A DNA stretch of 64,000 nucleotides from Yamagishiella unicocca (Eukaryota > Chlorophyta > Chlorophyceae > Chlamydomonadales > Volvocaceae). Positions 1-10,998 of the stretch are shown here, piece by piece. A program made the position numbers and the translations under genes. Below the pieces are notes generated by a model that worked only from the letters and a program-made list of their open reading frames with translations, made no database searches and was not told the DNA's origin. Location: positions 310,001 through 374,000 of the forward strand of contig BDSL01000092.1 of assembly GCA_003116995.1 (NCBI GenBank), given 5' to 3'. How positions within the stretch are numbered: position 1 is the first letter of the stretch; each line of letters opens with the position of its first letter.

Positions 1-3000
1 TGTCCGCCTCCGCCTTCGAGGCCGACAACTGCATGCTGGCGACGGGTGCCGGCAGCACCACGGCGACCGCCTGCTCTAGCAGCGCGCCCATGTACGATAA
101 CCAACGGTCCCGTACTTCCTGGTCGCCGTACACTTGTGCCACGGTCTGGAGGGCGCGGCTGTTACTGCCGCGGCAATCCGCCGTGTGCAGCGGGACCCTG
201 CCGGCTCTGCTGCCAAACGCCACCGTCAGCTTGCGCAGGGTGGCGACCAGGGACGCCACCTCCCGCACCGACCCGTGGGTCAGGAACACCGTCCACGCGC
301 CACTGCAGCGCAGCACCTCATTTACGGCGGCCAGGCACACCAAGGGGCCGACCTCCAGGCCCGCAGCCTCGCGCAGCAGCTGCTCCAAGGAGGGCAGCAG
401 GCCGCCGTCCAAGGCGCACCCAATGCTGAACGAGGGCTCGCGGCTGGGATCCCGCTCGATCCCGGTGGCTGGGCAGTGGCGGCGGCGGTGGCAGTAGGGG
501 CGATGACCATCGTGGGCAGCATTAGCGACCGGCGGCGTCCAGGACCCAAGTGCGGTGCATGGGTCCAGCCACGAGTGAGTGATCGAACAGTGCTTGCGGC
601 CCCCCAAACGGGGGATCAAGGTGTCAGGTCGGGATCAGTACTTGCGGCCCCCCCTTAGGGAGATTCGGGTGTCAGGTCAGGATTGCCGGCGGGTATGTGC
701 GGTGGTGACTGGAGGAGGTGAACGGAGGGGGGGTTCGTACACCCTCGCTGCCGGCCCTCTAGGTCCGCCGCAGTGCCCCTGGCAGTGACCCGTGGGTCTA
801 CATGTAACGGCCGCGCACCGCCATCCGCGGATCCCTTCACCCCCAGCCCCTCCACCCCCACTCACCGCGCTACCCACCGCCCACTAACGACCCCGCAGCC
901 CCGGCCGGCTAGACTCTAGACCCTCCCTCCCTGCCCTCCCGTCCCCTCTCCTCCCCCCCCAGCGGTTTTTTCTGGCATCCACGGGTCTCCCTCGAAACCC
1001 CCCCCCCCCAACCCCCTGGAGGCACGCCAGGCACCCTCACCCGCAGCCTCGTCCGCTTCCAACGTCATCCGCAGCAGGTTGCCGACGAAGCCGACGAAGG
1101 CAACCGGTTCGAGCATTTCGAATTTCGCTGCCGGCAGCACCCGAGCCACTGTGCGCCATAGCGCCGGCAGCCGCAGCCGCGCCTGCGGGGGCCGCAGCTC
1201 CATCAGCAGCCGCATCAGGAACAGCGCAGGAAGCAGCAGCTTGTCCATCGACTCCGTGACGGACGCCAGGGTCCCGTGTACGAGATCGTACACTTGTACG
1301 GCAGTGTACGGCAGCCCGGGTTGGACGGGAAGCGGCAGTGCGGCCCACTCTTCCTGGGTCCTGGTCAGCCAGCTGATGCCGGGCTGGGCCAGCTCCGGCG
1401 GGCATGGCCCCGAAATTGTGACCTGAGGCATCAGGGAGGAGGGCCAGCGGGGGGCCGTCCAAGTGGGGTCCAAGTGGGGTCCAAGTGGGGTCCAAGTGGG
1501 CGGTCCCGATGGTGACGGCGTTGGTGGCGGTCGCCGGTGGGCTAAGAGGGGTGCGGCAAGCGGCGAGGCGCATGAGGTGAGTGCAGCCGCGAGCTCGGAA
1601 ACCCAAGCAGCAGCATACGCCATGTCCGTCCCTCCAGGCCCTCCCCCCTCCGCCCCATTTGCCCCTGCCCCGCCTGTCCTCCCCCCACCTACATCCCAAG
1701 CTGACTCATTCCTGCCGCCGCTCCCCACGCACACACAGCAGCCGCCCCGGCCCTCCCACCGTCGCCCCCACCTGCCACACGAACGCCGCCCTGCAGATGC
1801 GGTCTTGCAGGTGCGCCCGCAGCATAGCGGCGCTGATGTCGGTGCCTCCGGCCTTGATGACGCCGCAGCTGCGGTACACCCCCAGCGCCGCAGAGCGCAG
1901 GAACGGGTCCGGCAGGCCGTGGGTTGGCGCCGAGCCGCGCGCGCCGCCCTCCCCCTCGCTCAGCATCCACCGCCCTTCCACCAGCTCCCGACCCACGAAG
2001 AACTGCGACGCGGCCGGGAGGGGGCAAGGCTGACGTGGCCGCAGCCGAGAGCGCAGCAGAGCAGGTCGGAGAAGTTCACGGCAGCCCCTGGGTGACACTA
2101 GGTGCCGCCGCGGGGCCATGTGCGTGGTGCCATGTGGTGCCATGTGGTGCCATGTGGTGCCATGTGGTGCCATGTGGTGCCATGTGGTGCCATGTGGTGC
2201 CACGTGGTGCCATGTGGGGCCGGTGCGTTTCTGTTACCGGTCGGGACTGAAGCCGCCCCTCCCCCCTTCCCCCCGAACCCCTCCCGCCCCGAACCCCTCC
2301 CCCCTCCCGCAGCGCCTCTCCCACTCCCCCCTCCCGTATCTCCGACCCCATTACCTGCACGCACGGTCCGCTCAGCAGCTCCCGCACCACCGGCACCAGC
2401 GGCACCAGCTCAGGCAGCAACAGCCTGCCGCTGCCGGCGGCCGCCACCGTGCACAGCGGCCGGGGGCACAAGGGCCCCCAGCCCGGCCCCGCCGGCGACA
2501 CCAATGGAACCACCACACTAACGACCAGCTCCCACAACAGGTCTGTGGCCACGGGCAGCAGGTGACGAACGCCCTGCGGCCCCGCCAGTGCGGCGTGGCT
2601 GCTGCTGCTGCCTCCCGCCTCCGCCTCCTCTGTCACCGCACTGGCGGCCAGCCGCAGCATCATCAGCACCTTGACAGCGTGCTCCAGCAGCTGGCTGGAA
2701 GACATCGCGTCGAGCCACTCGCCGTACAGCTGCGCATCCAGGGTTGCGGGCGTACCGGGTGCCGGGGGCTCGAAATCCAAGCTGGTGACGGGGCTGCTGC
2801 CCCTCTGCACGGGCGGGGCGGCGATGCTACAGGCGCGGTTGAGGGTGAGGAGGGAGGCCAGCAATACGGAAGCGCCGTGCAGCTGGGGGGGCCTGGCGCC
2901 CTCGCGGTGCATGCGAGCTAGCAGCTGCGAGTGAGCCTGGATGGTGTCGCTGAGGGGAAGGGAGGGGAAGGGAGGGGAGGGGGAAGGGGAAGGGGAGGGG

Positions 3001-3617
3001 AGGCGTAGGTGGAATCGTAGTGGATCGAGTTTCGTGGGTTAGGTTGGGGATGGGATGGGGGACTGTCGGGGAGAGATGGTGGGATGCGATGGGGCTGGGG
3101 CTGGGCCAAGCGAGAAAGGTGTGTGGAGCTAGGGTGTAGGAGTAAAGCCAGAGGAGGGGAGGGGCTGGAATTGAGACTAGGTTGCTGGTTGCTCCATGGA
3201 GGTCGACCCGCGGATTGTGACCTACCTGCGCACCAGCCCCAGAACCACAAAAGCTCGATGCGTCGAATTGGTTGTCAACATGTTCGTGGCCTTCATGAGC
3301 GCAACCGTGTCACAGATAAGCTCGTTCAAAACATTTCTCTGGGTCGTTCCGGCAGTTGAAGCCAGGCATTGGCGCAACGCAGTGGCGTGCAGCGCGACAG
3401 CGCTGGCGCATACGCCCGGCCGGATGTAATCGAGGTGTTGTGCCAGGTCATTGCACGATGTATCCAGCCGGGAAACAAGCCTCCTCAGCGCGGTGTGGTG
3501 ACGAGAAGAACGTGATAGGCCACCGATTCGACGTCCCAGCGCTTGGAGCGCATTGAGGGTCTGGCTAATCTCAACCGCCAAGCTAGCTAACGCCGAACAT
3601 ACATTGTCACGCGGCAT
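1..3617 (-). CDS. Hypothetical helical protein, six exons seen, 3' end beyond the window
   Basis: I do not recognise this protein. Exons read on the minus strand are 3617-3226, 2949-2355, 2097-2035, 2002-1772, 1422-1041 and 468-1. Every join is GT-AG and frame-compatible (phases 2, 0, 0, 0, 1), giving about 710 residues before the window edge. The start is the ATG at 3617-3615. The chain is rich in Ala, Leu and Arg and looks largely alpha-helical (for example FLMRLLMELRPPQARLRLPA in exon 5); no catalytic motif, signal peptide or clear membrane segment is seen. The intron between exons 3 and 4 is only 32 nt with a weak donor (GTCAGC), so that join is the least certain. The introns carry simple repeats listed separately. 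It diverges from the duplicated unit that begins at 3938. Strand and gene reality are well supported by the coherent splicing; function is unknown. Confidence 0.7.
591..686. repeat. Two degenerate 48-bp tandem units
   Basis: Units starting at 591 and 639 share a (t/a)cttgcggcccccc core followed by a ggtgtcaggtc(g/a)gga tail. They lie in the intron between exons 5 and 6 of the minus-strand gene. Confidence 0.7.
1456..1500. repeat. Four 11-bp tandem units in intron
   Basis: The unit gtccaagtggg is repeated four times with almost no change. It sits in the 349-bp intron between exons 4 and 5 of the minus-strand gene. Because 11 is not a multiple of 3, open frames through it are artefacts. Confidence 0.85.
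2131..2220. repeat. Decamer array, nine units
   Basis: The decamer catgtggtgc is repeated nine times with a single cac variant and a diverged last unit. It lies in the 257-bp intron between exons 2 and 3 of the minus-strand gene. Because the period is 10, all three frames stay open and produce spurious long ORFs on both strands. Confidence 0.95.
2950..3005. repeat. Polypurine G-rich tract
   Basis: About 50 bases of GGGGAAGGGA-type repeats on the plus strand. Read on the minus strand this is the long polypyrimidine tract immediately before the CTCAG acceptor of exon 2 (2949). The G-runs could form a quadruplex on the plus strand. Confidence 0.7.
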
Positions 3618-3937
3618 TTGTGGTAGGCTTGGCTCCAGCCTTGCTCGAAACGGTTTGTATCAAGCGCCCATTTTTAGTATGCAGAGGTAAAAGGAAGCGC
3701 GAAATGAAGTTGATCCTCGCAGTTTGCATCTGGAACGTGACATGTCGCCATCGAACTGCTCTTTTCGTGCGCAATGCCGTGTACGGCGGATCATGCTGGG
3801 CAAGACGGATCATGCTGCACAGTTGGTTCCGTAGCTGCTTGCGATGCAAATAGTATTTTATTCAAACTCTGGGGGCTTTCGTACGAACTTTGAGGCAATC
3901 TGCCGAGCTGCAGCGACGCTGGGCATGTGGATCTTAA
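3618..3937. other. Upstream region of the minus-strand gene, no gene seen
   Basis: These 320 bases separate the ATG at 3617 from the left edge of the duplicated unit. They should hold the promoter and 5' UTR of the minus-strand gene. I see no convincing TATA box or coding exon. Confidence 0.5.
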
Positions 3938-5080
3938 AACCAAGAAACGCGGCCACGCACGGCAAGCTGGACGCTGCTCAGAGTTGTTGGCAGCTTGCCG
4001 CGGTGGGTTCCACCTCTTTGACGGGCTTAAGCAAGCTGCCTGTGGGCCAGGGCGACCACCAGTGGGTTCGTAAGTTTCGTATCTCCCCGAGCTCCCCTGG
4101 TTTGTGTGCATTCCAATCGTGACACCTGGTGACACAGGGCCTCGCTCGCCAGTTGTAGCCAGGGATGTCGTGCACGCGAAGCCGACAACGACACAGGTGG
4201 GTGGTGCGCGGTAGCTGGGTTTCTGCGGTACGTCTTTACGAGGTGTCATAAAGGGTCATGGACCCGCAAAGGAATCCCGCCAGATCCCGTCTAGAAATAA
4301 AGCTACCTTCATCCTTCTCCATCCTTACTTCTCCAACAGCTTCCGACTGAGTCAACCTTAGGTTGCCGATAGGTTCTGCAGCTTATTGAGGATAGTACTG
4401 AGCAAAGAACGTGACGCCCGGGCACGTAAAATCACGAGGCCATGGCTGGAGCAGCTGGCACTCCCGACCGTGGCAATGGCGCTATTGATCGTTGCTTCGA
4501 CGCTCGAACCTCCTTCCTTTGGAGTCCTATTTTTGGCTTCCTCTCCCTGGTAGGCACGACGGTTGGCACGACGGTTGGCACGTCTATATGGGTTGTGGCC
4601 AGGTTGTTATGTGTTCTCCACCCTGCCACTGGCCGAATCTCCTTTTGGTCCCGCCGTCCGGGGCTGGGCCTTGGGCTGCTCTACACAGGTTTTCTGTTGT
4701 CACCCTCCCCCGATGTTTCGTGCAGGGTACGTGATCCTCTTCTTTGGTCTGAGCGGCCATAGAGTCGATTGGCTATGGCTGTCGCGTCGTGGATGCCATT
4801 GGGGCAGGGTGACTTCTGTACCTTTCGCCGCTTTTCTGTGCCCTCCAAGGCGTCTGCTGCTTTCATATGGTGAGGCCACGGACATGGGCCCCTTGCATGG
4901 TTTCGCCTGGGCTTGATGACACTGCAAAATCATCATATAATTTTTAATATAAGATGTTTACCCGACGGAAGGCCAGGTCTGCGAAGAGCCAAGCTGGACA
5001 GCAGCTTATTAGGGCCGGCCGGTGGCCATTCTCCCAGGCATCGTCACCCGACCTAGCTTCACACCCAGGACAGCTGCCCG
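3938..5080 (+). repeat. Repeat family R, copy R1 (left edge of duplication copy 1)
   Basis: Homologous to 36119-37289 in direct orientation, and its first ~270 bases are homologous to 56822-57093 in inverted orientation, so at least part of it is a dispersed repeat. It contains a short tandem run of ggcacgacggtt at 4553-4580 (one fewer unit in R2). Open frames starting at 4442 and 36627 are shifted relative to each other, so coding potential is doubtful. It may be the end of an unclassified transposon whose terminus coincides with the duplication edge. Confidence 0.8.
5076..5080. other. Target-site duplication GCCCG, left
   Basis: GCCCG precedes the element and recurs at 10983-10987 after it. 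The empty site in duplication copy 2 (37285-37289) has a single GCCCG in the same flanking sequence, which proves the 5-bp duplication. Confidence 0.97.
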
Positions 5081-5396
5081 TGATGTATACCAGCCAAAGT
5101 CCAGATTTGGTGGTAGTGAGAACTACCGGTTAGAGAAAGAGCTTGCCGTCTTGACACAGCGAGCGCTCGACGTCGTACACACAGTTCGACGTCCTCCAGG
5201 CCTCCACATAGCCAGAACCTCCAACCGATGAAACATCAGTGGGACCACACAGGTCCACTACCAGTAGCCGAAGCTACCACACTGACACATAGTCAGTGCG
5301 CCCGGTTGCCGAAGCATCCGTTGCACTCCACACAGGAGTGACCGTCACGCCACACAGGCGTAACTCTGCACCGTGCCACACAGGCGTGATACAACA
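5081..5396 (-). repeat. 3' LTR of the chromovirus
   Basis: 316 bp, from TGATGTATAC to GATACAACA on the plus strand. By eye it shows about six mismatches over the roughly 315 bases that align with the other LTR. It contains four variants of a ccacacagg(a/c/t) motif. It lacks the 578-bp segment found inside the other LTR. Confidence 0.95.
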
Positions 5397-5412
5397 ACTA
5401 TCCCCCCTCTGG
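5397..5412 (-). promoter_or_regulatory. Polypurine tract next to the 3' LTR
   Basis: On the minus strand AGAGGGGGGATAGT runs directly into the LTR start TGTTG. It is the expected plus-strand DNA primer site, and it overlaps the pol stop codon TAG (5400-5398). Confidence 0.85.
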
Positions 5413-8400
5413 ACGCAGCGTCCTCGCCGAGTCCTTAGCCCGCGTCCGGGCGGCCTCAAGCTCTGCTGCCATGTCCGGAGTAAAGTTCCCTGCCGGTTCC
5501 CAACTGTTGTCCTCCGACGGGTAGCCAGCCCACTTGACCAGGTACTCGTGCACGTTGCGCTTGCGTCGCCCAGAACCAAGCCGTCGAACGCGATAATCCA
5601 AAATGCGCTCCACAGTAAATAACGACTGGTTACTGAGCCAAGCAACAGGAGTGGACTCAACAGCGGGTGTGTCAGCGTCAGAGGGCCCGGCACCGGCTTC
5701 CGCACGGTACGGCCGCAGCAATGACACATGGAAGGTAGGGTGAATGCGCATATCCGCGGGCAACTGCAACTCCGCCGCAACGGAACCCACCATGCGTTTC
5801 ACAGGGTACGGACCCACCCACCTCGGCAACAACTTTCGGGGACCAACCGCCAGGGGACGCAGGTTCTTAGCGCTGAGCAACACCAACTGACCTGGCACAA
5901 AGCGTACGTCCTTCTTGTCGCGGTTGTAGTACTCTGCAGTACGTTGCTGCGCAGCTTCCAAACAACGCTTCGCGTCTGAGAGCCGTTCGGCGAAAGACCG
6001 CACGAACACCTTGGCTGCCGGAACCGGGACATCAATCTCGCGCCACACAGGCACCGCAGGATGATAGCCGTAATTTAGGAAAAAGGGCGACTGTCCCGTC
6101 GACCGGTTCACAGCGTTATTCATGGCAAACTCTGCCGCACTAAGGTACGTATCCCACGCAGTCGGATTGAGGCCGGCGAAGTTATGCAACATATCGCCCA
6201 ACGTCCTGTTCATGCGTTCAGTTTGGCCGTCAGACTGGGGGTGATACGCCGTCGACAGGTTTGTGCGCATGTTCACTAGCGTACCTAACGCGTCCCAAAA
6301 CTTACTCGCAAACTGAGGGCCACGATCCGACACGACAGACTGGGGCACGCCGTGAAGACGTACAACGTTATCGTAAAACAAGCGGGCCGTCTGCTCGGCC
6401 GTAACAGTCGTCGTGCACGGCGCAAAGTGCACTATCTTCGTGAGGCGATCAACAAGCACCAAAATGGCGTCGTATCCCCCCTCAGTTTTGGGAAGCGCAA
6501 CAACGTAATCTAAAGAAACACTCTCCCACGGGTTATTAGGAATTGGCAAAGGTTGCAACAGCCCATGCGGCTTACCGGACAGGGGCTTGTTACGCTGGCA
6601 GGTATCACACAAAGTCACGTAGTTAGCAGCGTCGCGGGCCATCCGAGGCCACCAAAAGACGCGACGAACCATCTCCAGCAGGCGCGTAGAACCCGGGTGC
6701 CCAGCCAACGGATCCTCGTGGTAGCGCGCCAGGATGTGTCGCCGCAGCAAGTCATCATGAGGCACCACCACAAGGCGCTTGTCGCCCTCCGAGCGGAGCC
6801 AAAGACCGTGCTCAGAGACCAGCGAAGCGGTGTTAGCAGGATCAGCAAACCAGGGATCAGACGCATACGCACTGCGAACCCGCTCGGATAAGCCAGCAGG
6901 GGTGACGGCGCGTGCGGACGACTGACGACGTGTGACAGCATTCAGCGCAACTAGGTGCAACGAAGGGTGACGACTCAAAGCGTCAGCGATATTAAGCGTA
7001 CCCGCACAGTACTCCCACGTATAATTAAAACGCGCCATGTACTCCATCCAACGGGCTTGGCGGCGATTAAGAGTAGGGACTCCTTGGAGAAACGTAAGGG
7101 GCTTGTGGTCCGTCTTGACAATAAACGGCCGACCCTCCAGGTAGCAGCGCCACTCTCTCAAGGCGTGCAGTACAGCTAAGAACTCCTGTTCACCTGTGGT
7201 ATAATTACGCTCCGCGGGAGTGAACGTTTTACTGGTGAAGGCGATAGGTCGCCCTTCCTGCAAAAGAACAGCTCCGGAACCGTGCAGTGAAGCGTCGGAA
7301 ACGAGCTCAACACGGAACGGCAGAGAGTAATCAGGGAACCTCAAAACAATATCCTCAGCAACAGCACATTTAATATTTTGAAACGCCTCCTGGCACGCAG
7401 GCGTCCAAGCGTCAGGGGACTTAAAAGCATCCTTACGCGTAAGGGACGTTAGCGGCGCAGCAAGGACGGAATAACGAGCAATAAATTTACGGAAGTAATT
7501 TGTCAACCCCATGAACTTATGCAATTCTTGCAGCGTAGTCGGGGCAGGCCAGTCGCGAACAGCAGCCGTTTTACGCGGATCCATGCGTACCCCATCCGCA
7601 GAAACAATGTGGCCTAGATACTCCACCTGCGGTTGTGCCCAGTGGCACTTGGAGAGCTTTGCGTATAACTGCTCACGACGCAGAATGTCCAGGACCAACC
7701 GTAAGTGCGTCAAATGCTCTTCACGTGTCTTGGAATATATCAGGATATCATCTAGGTAGCACACAACGAACTTATCCAGGTAGGGCCGGAAGATCCTGTT
7801 CATACAGGCCTGGAAAGTGGCGGGCGCGTTAACCAGCCCAAAACTCAAAACAGTATACGAAATGACCGAAAGGCGTAGTGAAAGCAGTCGCGGGGATATC
7901 CGACTCTGCAATGCGGATCTGGTTATACCCCTGCTGCAAGTCGATGGAGCTAAAATACGCCGACCCACTCAAACGATCGAGCAGATCATCTACCCTAGGC
8001 AACGGGTAGCGGTTCTTCACGGTCACAGCGTTTAACCCACGGTAATCAATACACATGCGTAGGGTCCCATCCTTCTTACCCACGAACAAGATGGGCGCAG
8101 AGTACGGAGAAGTGCTAGGCCTAACCATCCCCTTACGCAACAAGTCCGTTACTTGCCTCTTGACCTCATCCAATTCCGGTTGACTCAGCCGATACATGGG
8201 ACGCGACACCGGATGCGTACCAGGCATGAGCGGAATGGTGTGATCCACAGGGCGGACCGGGGGCAGACCTGGAATCTCCCGAAACACATCTGCGTACTCC
8301 TCCAAAACCGCAACAACCTCGGGATTGGGGGTCTCAGGCACAACGGCGTTTCAGCACAGCTTGGGGCGCACCAACAAAGCATGGGCACCTTTGCGAAGCA

Positions 8401-9466
8401 TACGTTTAGCGGCTTTTCGACCCAGGAGGGCGGGAGTTTCCGGGTGTTGGCACAAAGCAGCAGCGGCAAAATTCACGCAGGGTGCCTCCCCCTCAGACGG
8501 GTTGGTCCCCAACCCCGACAGCAAAGGCACGCGACAAACCGTAGCCCCCTTGCGCAGACGCAAGCACCGCGAAGCAAAGTCAAGCACGGCGGCGTACTTC
8601 GACAGGGTTGAGTTACCTAAAATGCACCCAGCAGTATCCGTTAAAGCAGGCAGAACGTACGGCTCAACCGTAACCCGAAGGGAGCCGACAGCTAAGCGAA
8701 CAGTAATTTGGCCCATAATAGCCTGCTTACCGCCATCAGCCAGGTTAACATGCTTCCATTCACACGGACGCACGGCCAGGCGTAGACGATCGACGACCTC
8801 CGCGCTAATGAAGTCATGACTAGCGCCAGAGTCGATCAAGGCAAGTAAAGGCATCCCACCAAGGCGTACGTTAACAAGGGGCAAAGAGAGACCTGCGTCG
8901 GAGGTAGCTTACGCTAGCAAAACCGCAAGGCACGGCTCAGAGGGGACTGGCACGGGAGCGTTAGGGGCATCGTACCAGACCTCAGCGGCATACGGAAAGC
9001 CAGGCAACGCGACCGGACGGCCCTCTAAATTCAGCCCATTAAAAAAAGCAGTACCAGACTCGAAGCGAAGCACTTGGCGCATACCTGAGAGCAGACCAGA
9101 AGCGCGGGCGGCGATGTGAGCAGGTAAAAGCAAACCAATCGCAGTGTCAGGGCGCCGACGCTTGCAGGTACGATAATGCTCTAGGATACGACGCAAATGC
9201 CGAGCTGAGGAGGGGACAGACCAAACAGTGTGCCCACCGAGATCGGCAGAAGATAGGGGCCGGCCTCGCGGGACGAACAAGTTACAGCAGTCCTGAAAGC
9301 CCGCACACACAGCAGTGGCGTCAAACGAGAAACGCCGGCCCACTAACTGTTCGATACGGTCAAGCAAAACTGGAAGGATCGCGCGGACTAAACGACGAGA
9401 AGGAAAGTCCAAAGGCGCGACCGACGACCCAGGGGGCAACCCCTCAATACCAGCCTGGGCAACTTC
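5398..9466 (-). pseudogene. pol: pol of the chromovirus: MTase-like, PR, RT, RNase H, IN, chromodomain; two stops and a frameshift
   Basis: Read downward on the minus strand. 9466-8912 encodes a Dam-like block (see separate entry) ended by TAA (8911-8909). 8908-8354 continues in the same frame with an aspartic protease (active-site LIDSGAS) and ends in TGA (8353-8351). 8350-7858 continues in frame with the RT N-terminal half ([20 protein letters not shown], then CIDYRGLN). Near 7858 the expected HF-x-YTVL junction is broken, consistent with loss of two bases. 7857-5398 then gives RT catalytic YLDDILIYS, RNase H (DASLHGSG, TDHKPL), a zinc-binding H-H-C-C domain (LCDTCQRNK), the integrase core (SLDYVVALP, VVSDRGPQF, and E in DGQTERMN) and a chromodomain (EYLVKWAGYPSEDNSWEP). 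All catalytic motifs remain visible, so the element is damaged but not ancient. Other green-plant chromoviruses encode this as one polyprotein. Confidence 0.95.
8909..9466 (-). pseudogene. Dam-like methyltransferase-derived domain within pol
   Basis: About 185 codons between the gag zinc knuckle and the protease, in the same frame as the protease. Landmarks in order: RRFSFDATAV, a Cys-containing FQDCCNLF segment, SADLGGHTVWSVPSS, ILEHYRTCKRRRPDTAIGLL, then LLSGMRQVLRFESGTAFF and AEVWYDAP. As I know the family, algal retroelements and phages carry a Dam-type N6-adenine methyltransferase-related block of the form FtlDa..., vW.NPPF, l.hy...., vlP.w, gm..l...p.Gt.lF. Here the catalytic D/N-PP-Y/F is replaced by SVPSS, so it would be inactive. 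Assignment rests on motif order from memory and needs a profile search. An alternative is an unrelated element-specific domain. Confidence 0.5.
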
Positions 9467-9984
9467 CTAATCGGCCATCGCATAGTATCGCATCAGCCGC
9501 AGCAGCAGGGGGAGCCTTCTCCTTCTTGCCACGCCCCCGCTGGAACCGATTGCCCTTGCGCTTCTTGTCCTGAGCCGGCTGCGAGCCCGGCGGAGGCCGG
9601 GGCCCCACTACAGAACAATCGGCTGCGATGTGACCCATAACCCCGCACTTGTAGCACTTCTTATCAGCGTGACGGGAGTTTCCACCCGCGGCCGCGGCGG
9701 CGACAACGTTTGCGGCCAGGGGCGGGCTCCTCGTAGCCCTCATCGTTGCTCTCCCGAAAAGGAGCCTCCACCACAGCGGAGCCACGAGACGCGCCGTTGC
9801 CCATCGTGGCAAAGGCCGGGAATCCACCCGTAGCGAGCTCAGAGGCGTCAAGCTGAGTCGCCTTGTCGCTGAAAATAGGGTCAGTGCCCTTGTCGACCAG
9901 GAGAGGCCGACCGCAAATGCACAGCGTCGGCTCAGCGTCTGCAAGAAGCTTGAAAAGTTGCGCGAGCGCAAGAAAAGCAAGCAA
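9444..9984 (-). pseudogene. gag: gag remnant with CCHC zinc knuckle
   Basis: The minus-strand frame ending at 9444 contains a classic C-X2-C-X4-H-X4-C knuckle (CYKCGVMGHIAADC) followed by a Lys/Arg-rich tail (KKRKGNRFQRGRGKKEK), typical of a nucleocapsid. Upstream the more protein-like reading (AEPTLCICGRPLL, FPAFATMGNGASRG) is in another frame, so there is probably a frameshift near 9700. No long capsid domain is present; only about 180 codons separate the primer-binding site from the end of gag. It is therefore a shortened, broken gag. Confidence 0.75.
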
Positions 9985-10070
9985 CGAGCAGGTTACGCGG
10001 CCATACCGGCGAAGTCGTCCATCTCCCAGTCAGACATGTTATGGCGGAAACGTAAAGGATAAATCCCAGA

Positions 10071-10088
10071 AAAGTCGTCTCGATACCA
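10071..10088 (-). promoter_or_regulatory. Primer-binding site
   Basis: Two bases inside the 5' LTR the minus strand reads TGGTATCGAGACGACTTT. The first seven bases match the TGGTATC start of plant-type initiator-Met primer-binding sites; the following bases differ, so the primer tRNA is uncertain. Confidence 0.6.
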
Positions 10089-10090
10089 GT

Positions 10091-10982
10091 TGATGTATAC
10101 CAGCCAAAGTCCAGATTTGGTGGTAGTGAGAACTACCGGTTAGAGAAAGAGCGAGCCGTCTTGACACAGCGAGCGCTCGACGTCGTACACACAGTTCGAC
10201 GTCCTCCAGGCCTCGACATAGCCAGAACCTCCAACCGATGAAACATCAGTGGGACCACACAGGTCCACTACCAGTAGCCGAAGCTACCACACTGACACAC
10301 AGTCAGTGCGCCCGGTTGCCGAAGCATCCGTTGCACTCCACACAGGAGTGCGCCCGATGGTTCTACCTCTTGGTCTGGAACCCACTGGAAACTCCCCAGC
10401 AGCTCCCCATACATGGTATGTTTGGGGGTTCTCGACAGTGGGACAGGGTTACAAGGTTGACAGCCCAGAGGCAAAGCAGCAGCACCCAGCACCCCAGGGG
10501 GGATTTGCGCTATAGGCTCCCTTATTAGGAACCGACCACCAACCAACCTTGAAGACGGCCTCACGATGGAGGAGATCGTGATGTTTGCCAACGGTGCAAC
10601 CGGATGTGCAGCCCTGGCGAGCAGAGGGTGTGTCCGAGTTCTACACGGGCATTGAACATCACCTGGCCAATCAGCAGACGGGTGGTTCGGGCATTGGGGA
10701 TGTCCTCAACGCGGGACTAGGTGCGGTTGCAACACAACCGGTGGGCGCCAGTGGATAGGCTTGCTACCCTAGCAGAGCAGGGCTTGCTACCCTTGCAGAG
10801 CAGGGCTTTCCAGCACAGCGTTGGGGACCACTGCGTCACCGGCCGCACCTGCAGCGCACCTGCTACCGTACCACGTGTGTTACCCTCTTGATGAACGGGT
10901 GGCCATGAAGCACTTCAACGGCTCGCCACGTCACGCCACACAGGCGTAACTCTGCACCGCGCCACACTGGCGTGATACAACA
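10091..10982 (-). repeat. 5' LTR of the chromovirus, with a 578-bp extra segment
   Basis: 10091-10350 and 10929-10982 together match the 316-bp 3' LTR. The segment 10351-10928 interrupts them. Either the segment inserted into this LTR or the other LTR lost it. No target duplication flanks it. Confidence 0.9.
10351..10928. other. Extra segment inside the 5' LTR
   Basis: 578 bp absent from the other LTR. Its first 37 bases (plus two preceding) are identical to 55959-55997 in duplication copy 2. Two 25-bp tandem units (cttgctacccttgcagagcaggg type) lie at 10760-10808. A plus-strand reading around 10625-10757 (FYTGIEHHLANQQTGGSGIG) is protein-like but has no intact start. Probably a nested insertion of an unclassified repeat. 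Confidence 0.6.
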
Positions 10983-10987
10983 GCCCG
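10983..10987. other. Target-site duplication GCCCG, right
   Basis: Second copy of the GCCCG flanking the chromovirus; the following cacctaggtgg continues the pre-insertion sequence, as in 37290-37300. Confidence 0.97.
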
Positions 10988-10998
10988 CACCTAGGTGG

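Larger units (their letters stand above)
5081..10982 (-). mobile_element. Ty3/gypsy chromovirus, full length but mutated
   Basis: A 5,902-bp LTR retrotransposon transcribed on the minus strand. Order in the element's own direction: 5' LTR (10982-10091), primer-binding site (10088-10071), gag remnant with zinc knuckle, Dam-methyltransferase-like block, protease, reverse transcriptase, RNase H, integrase, chromodomain, polypurine tract (5412-5397), 3' LTR (5396-5081). LTR ends are TGTTG...CATCA in element orientation. The 5-bp TSD is GCCCG. The order PR-RT-RH-IN with a C-terminal chromodomain places it in the chromovirus lineage. It carries two in-frame stops and one clear frameshift, so this copy cannot be autonomous. 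It inserted into duplication copy 1 only. Confidence 0.96.

Noticed and set aside
2076..2921. Plus-strand frames of CHVVPCGAMW-type repeats
   Set aside because: Readings of the decamer array inside an intron of the well-supported minus-strand gene.
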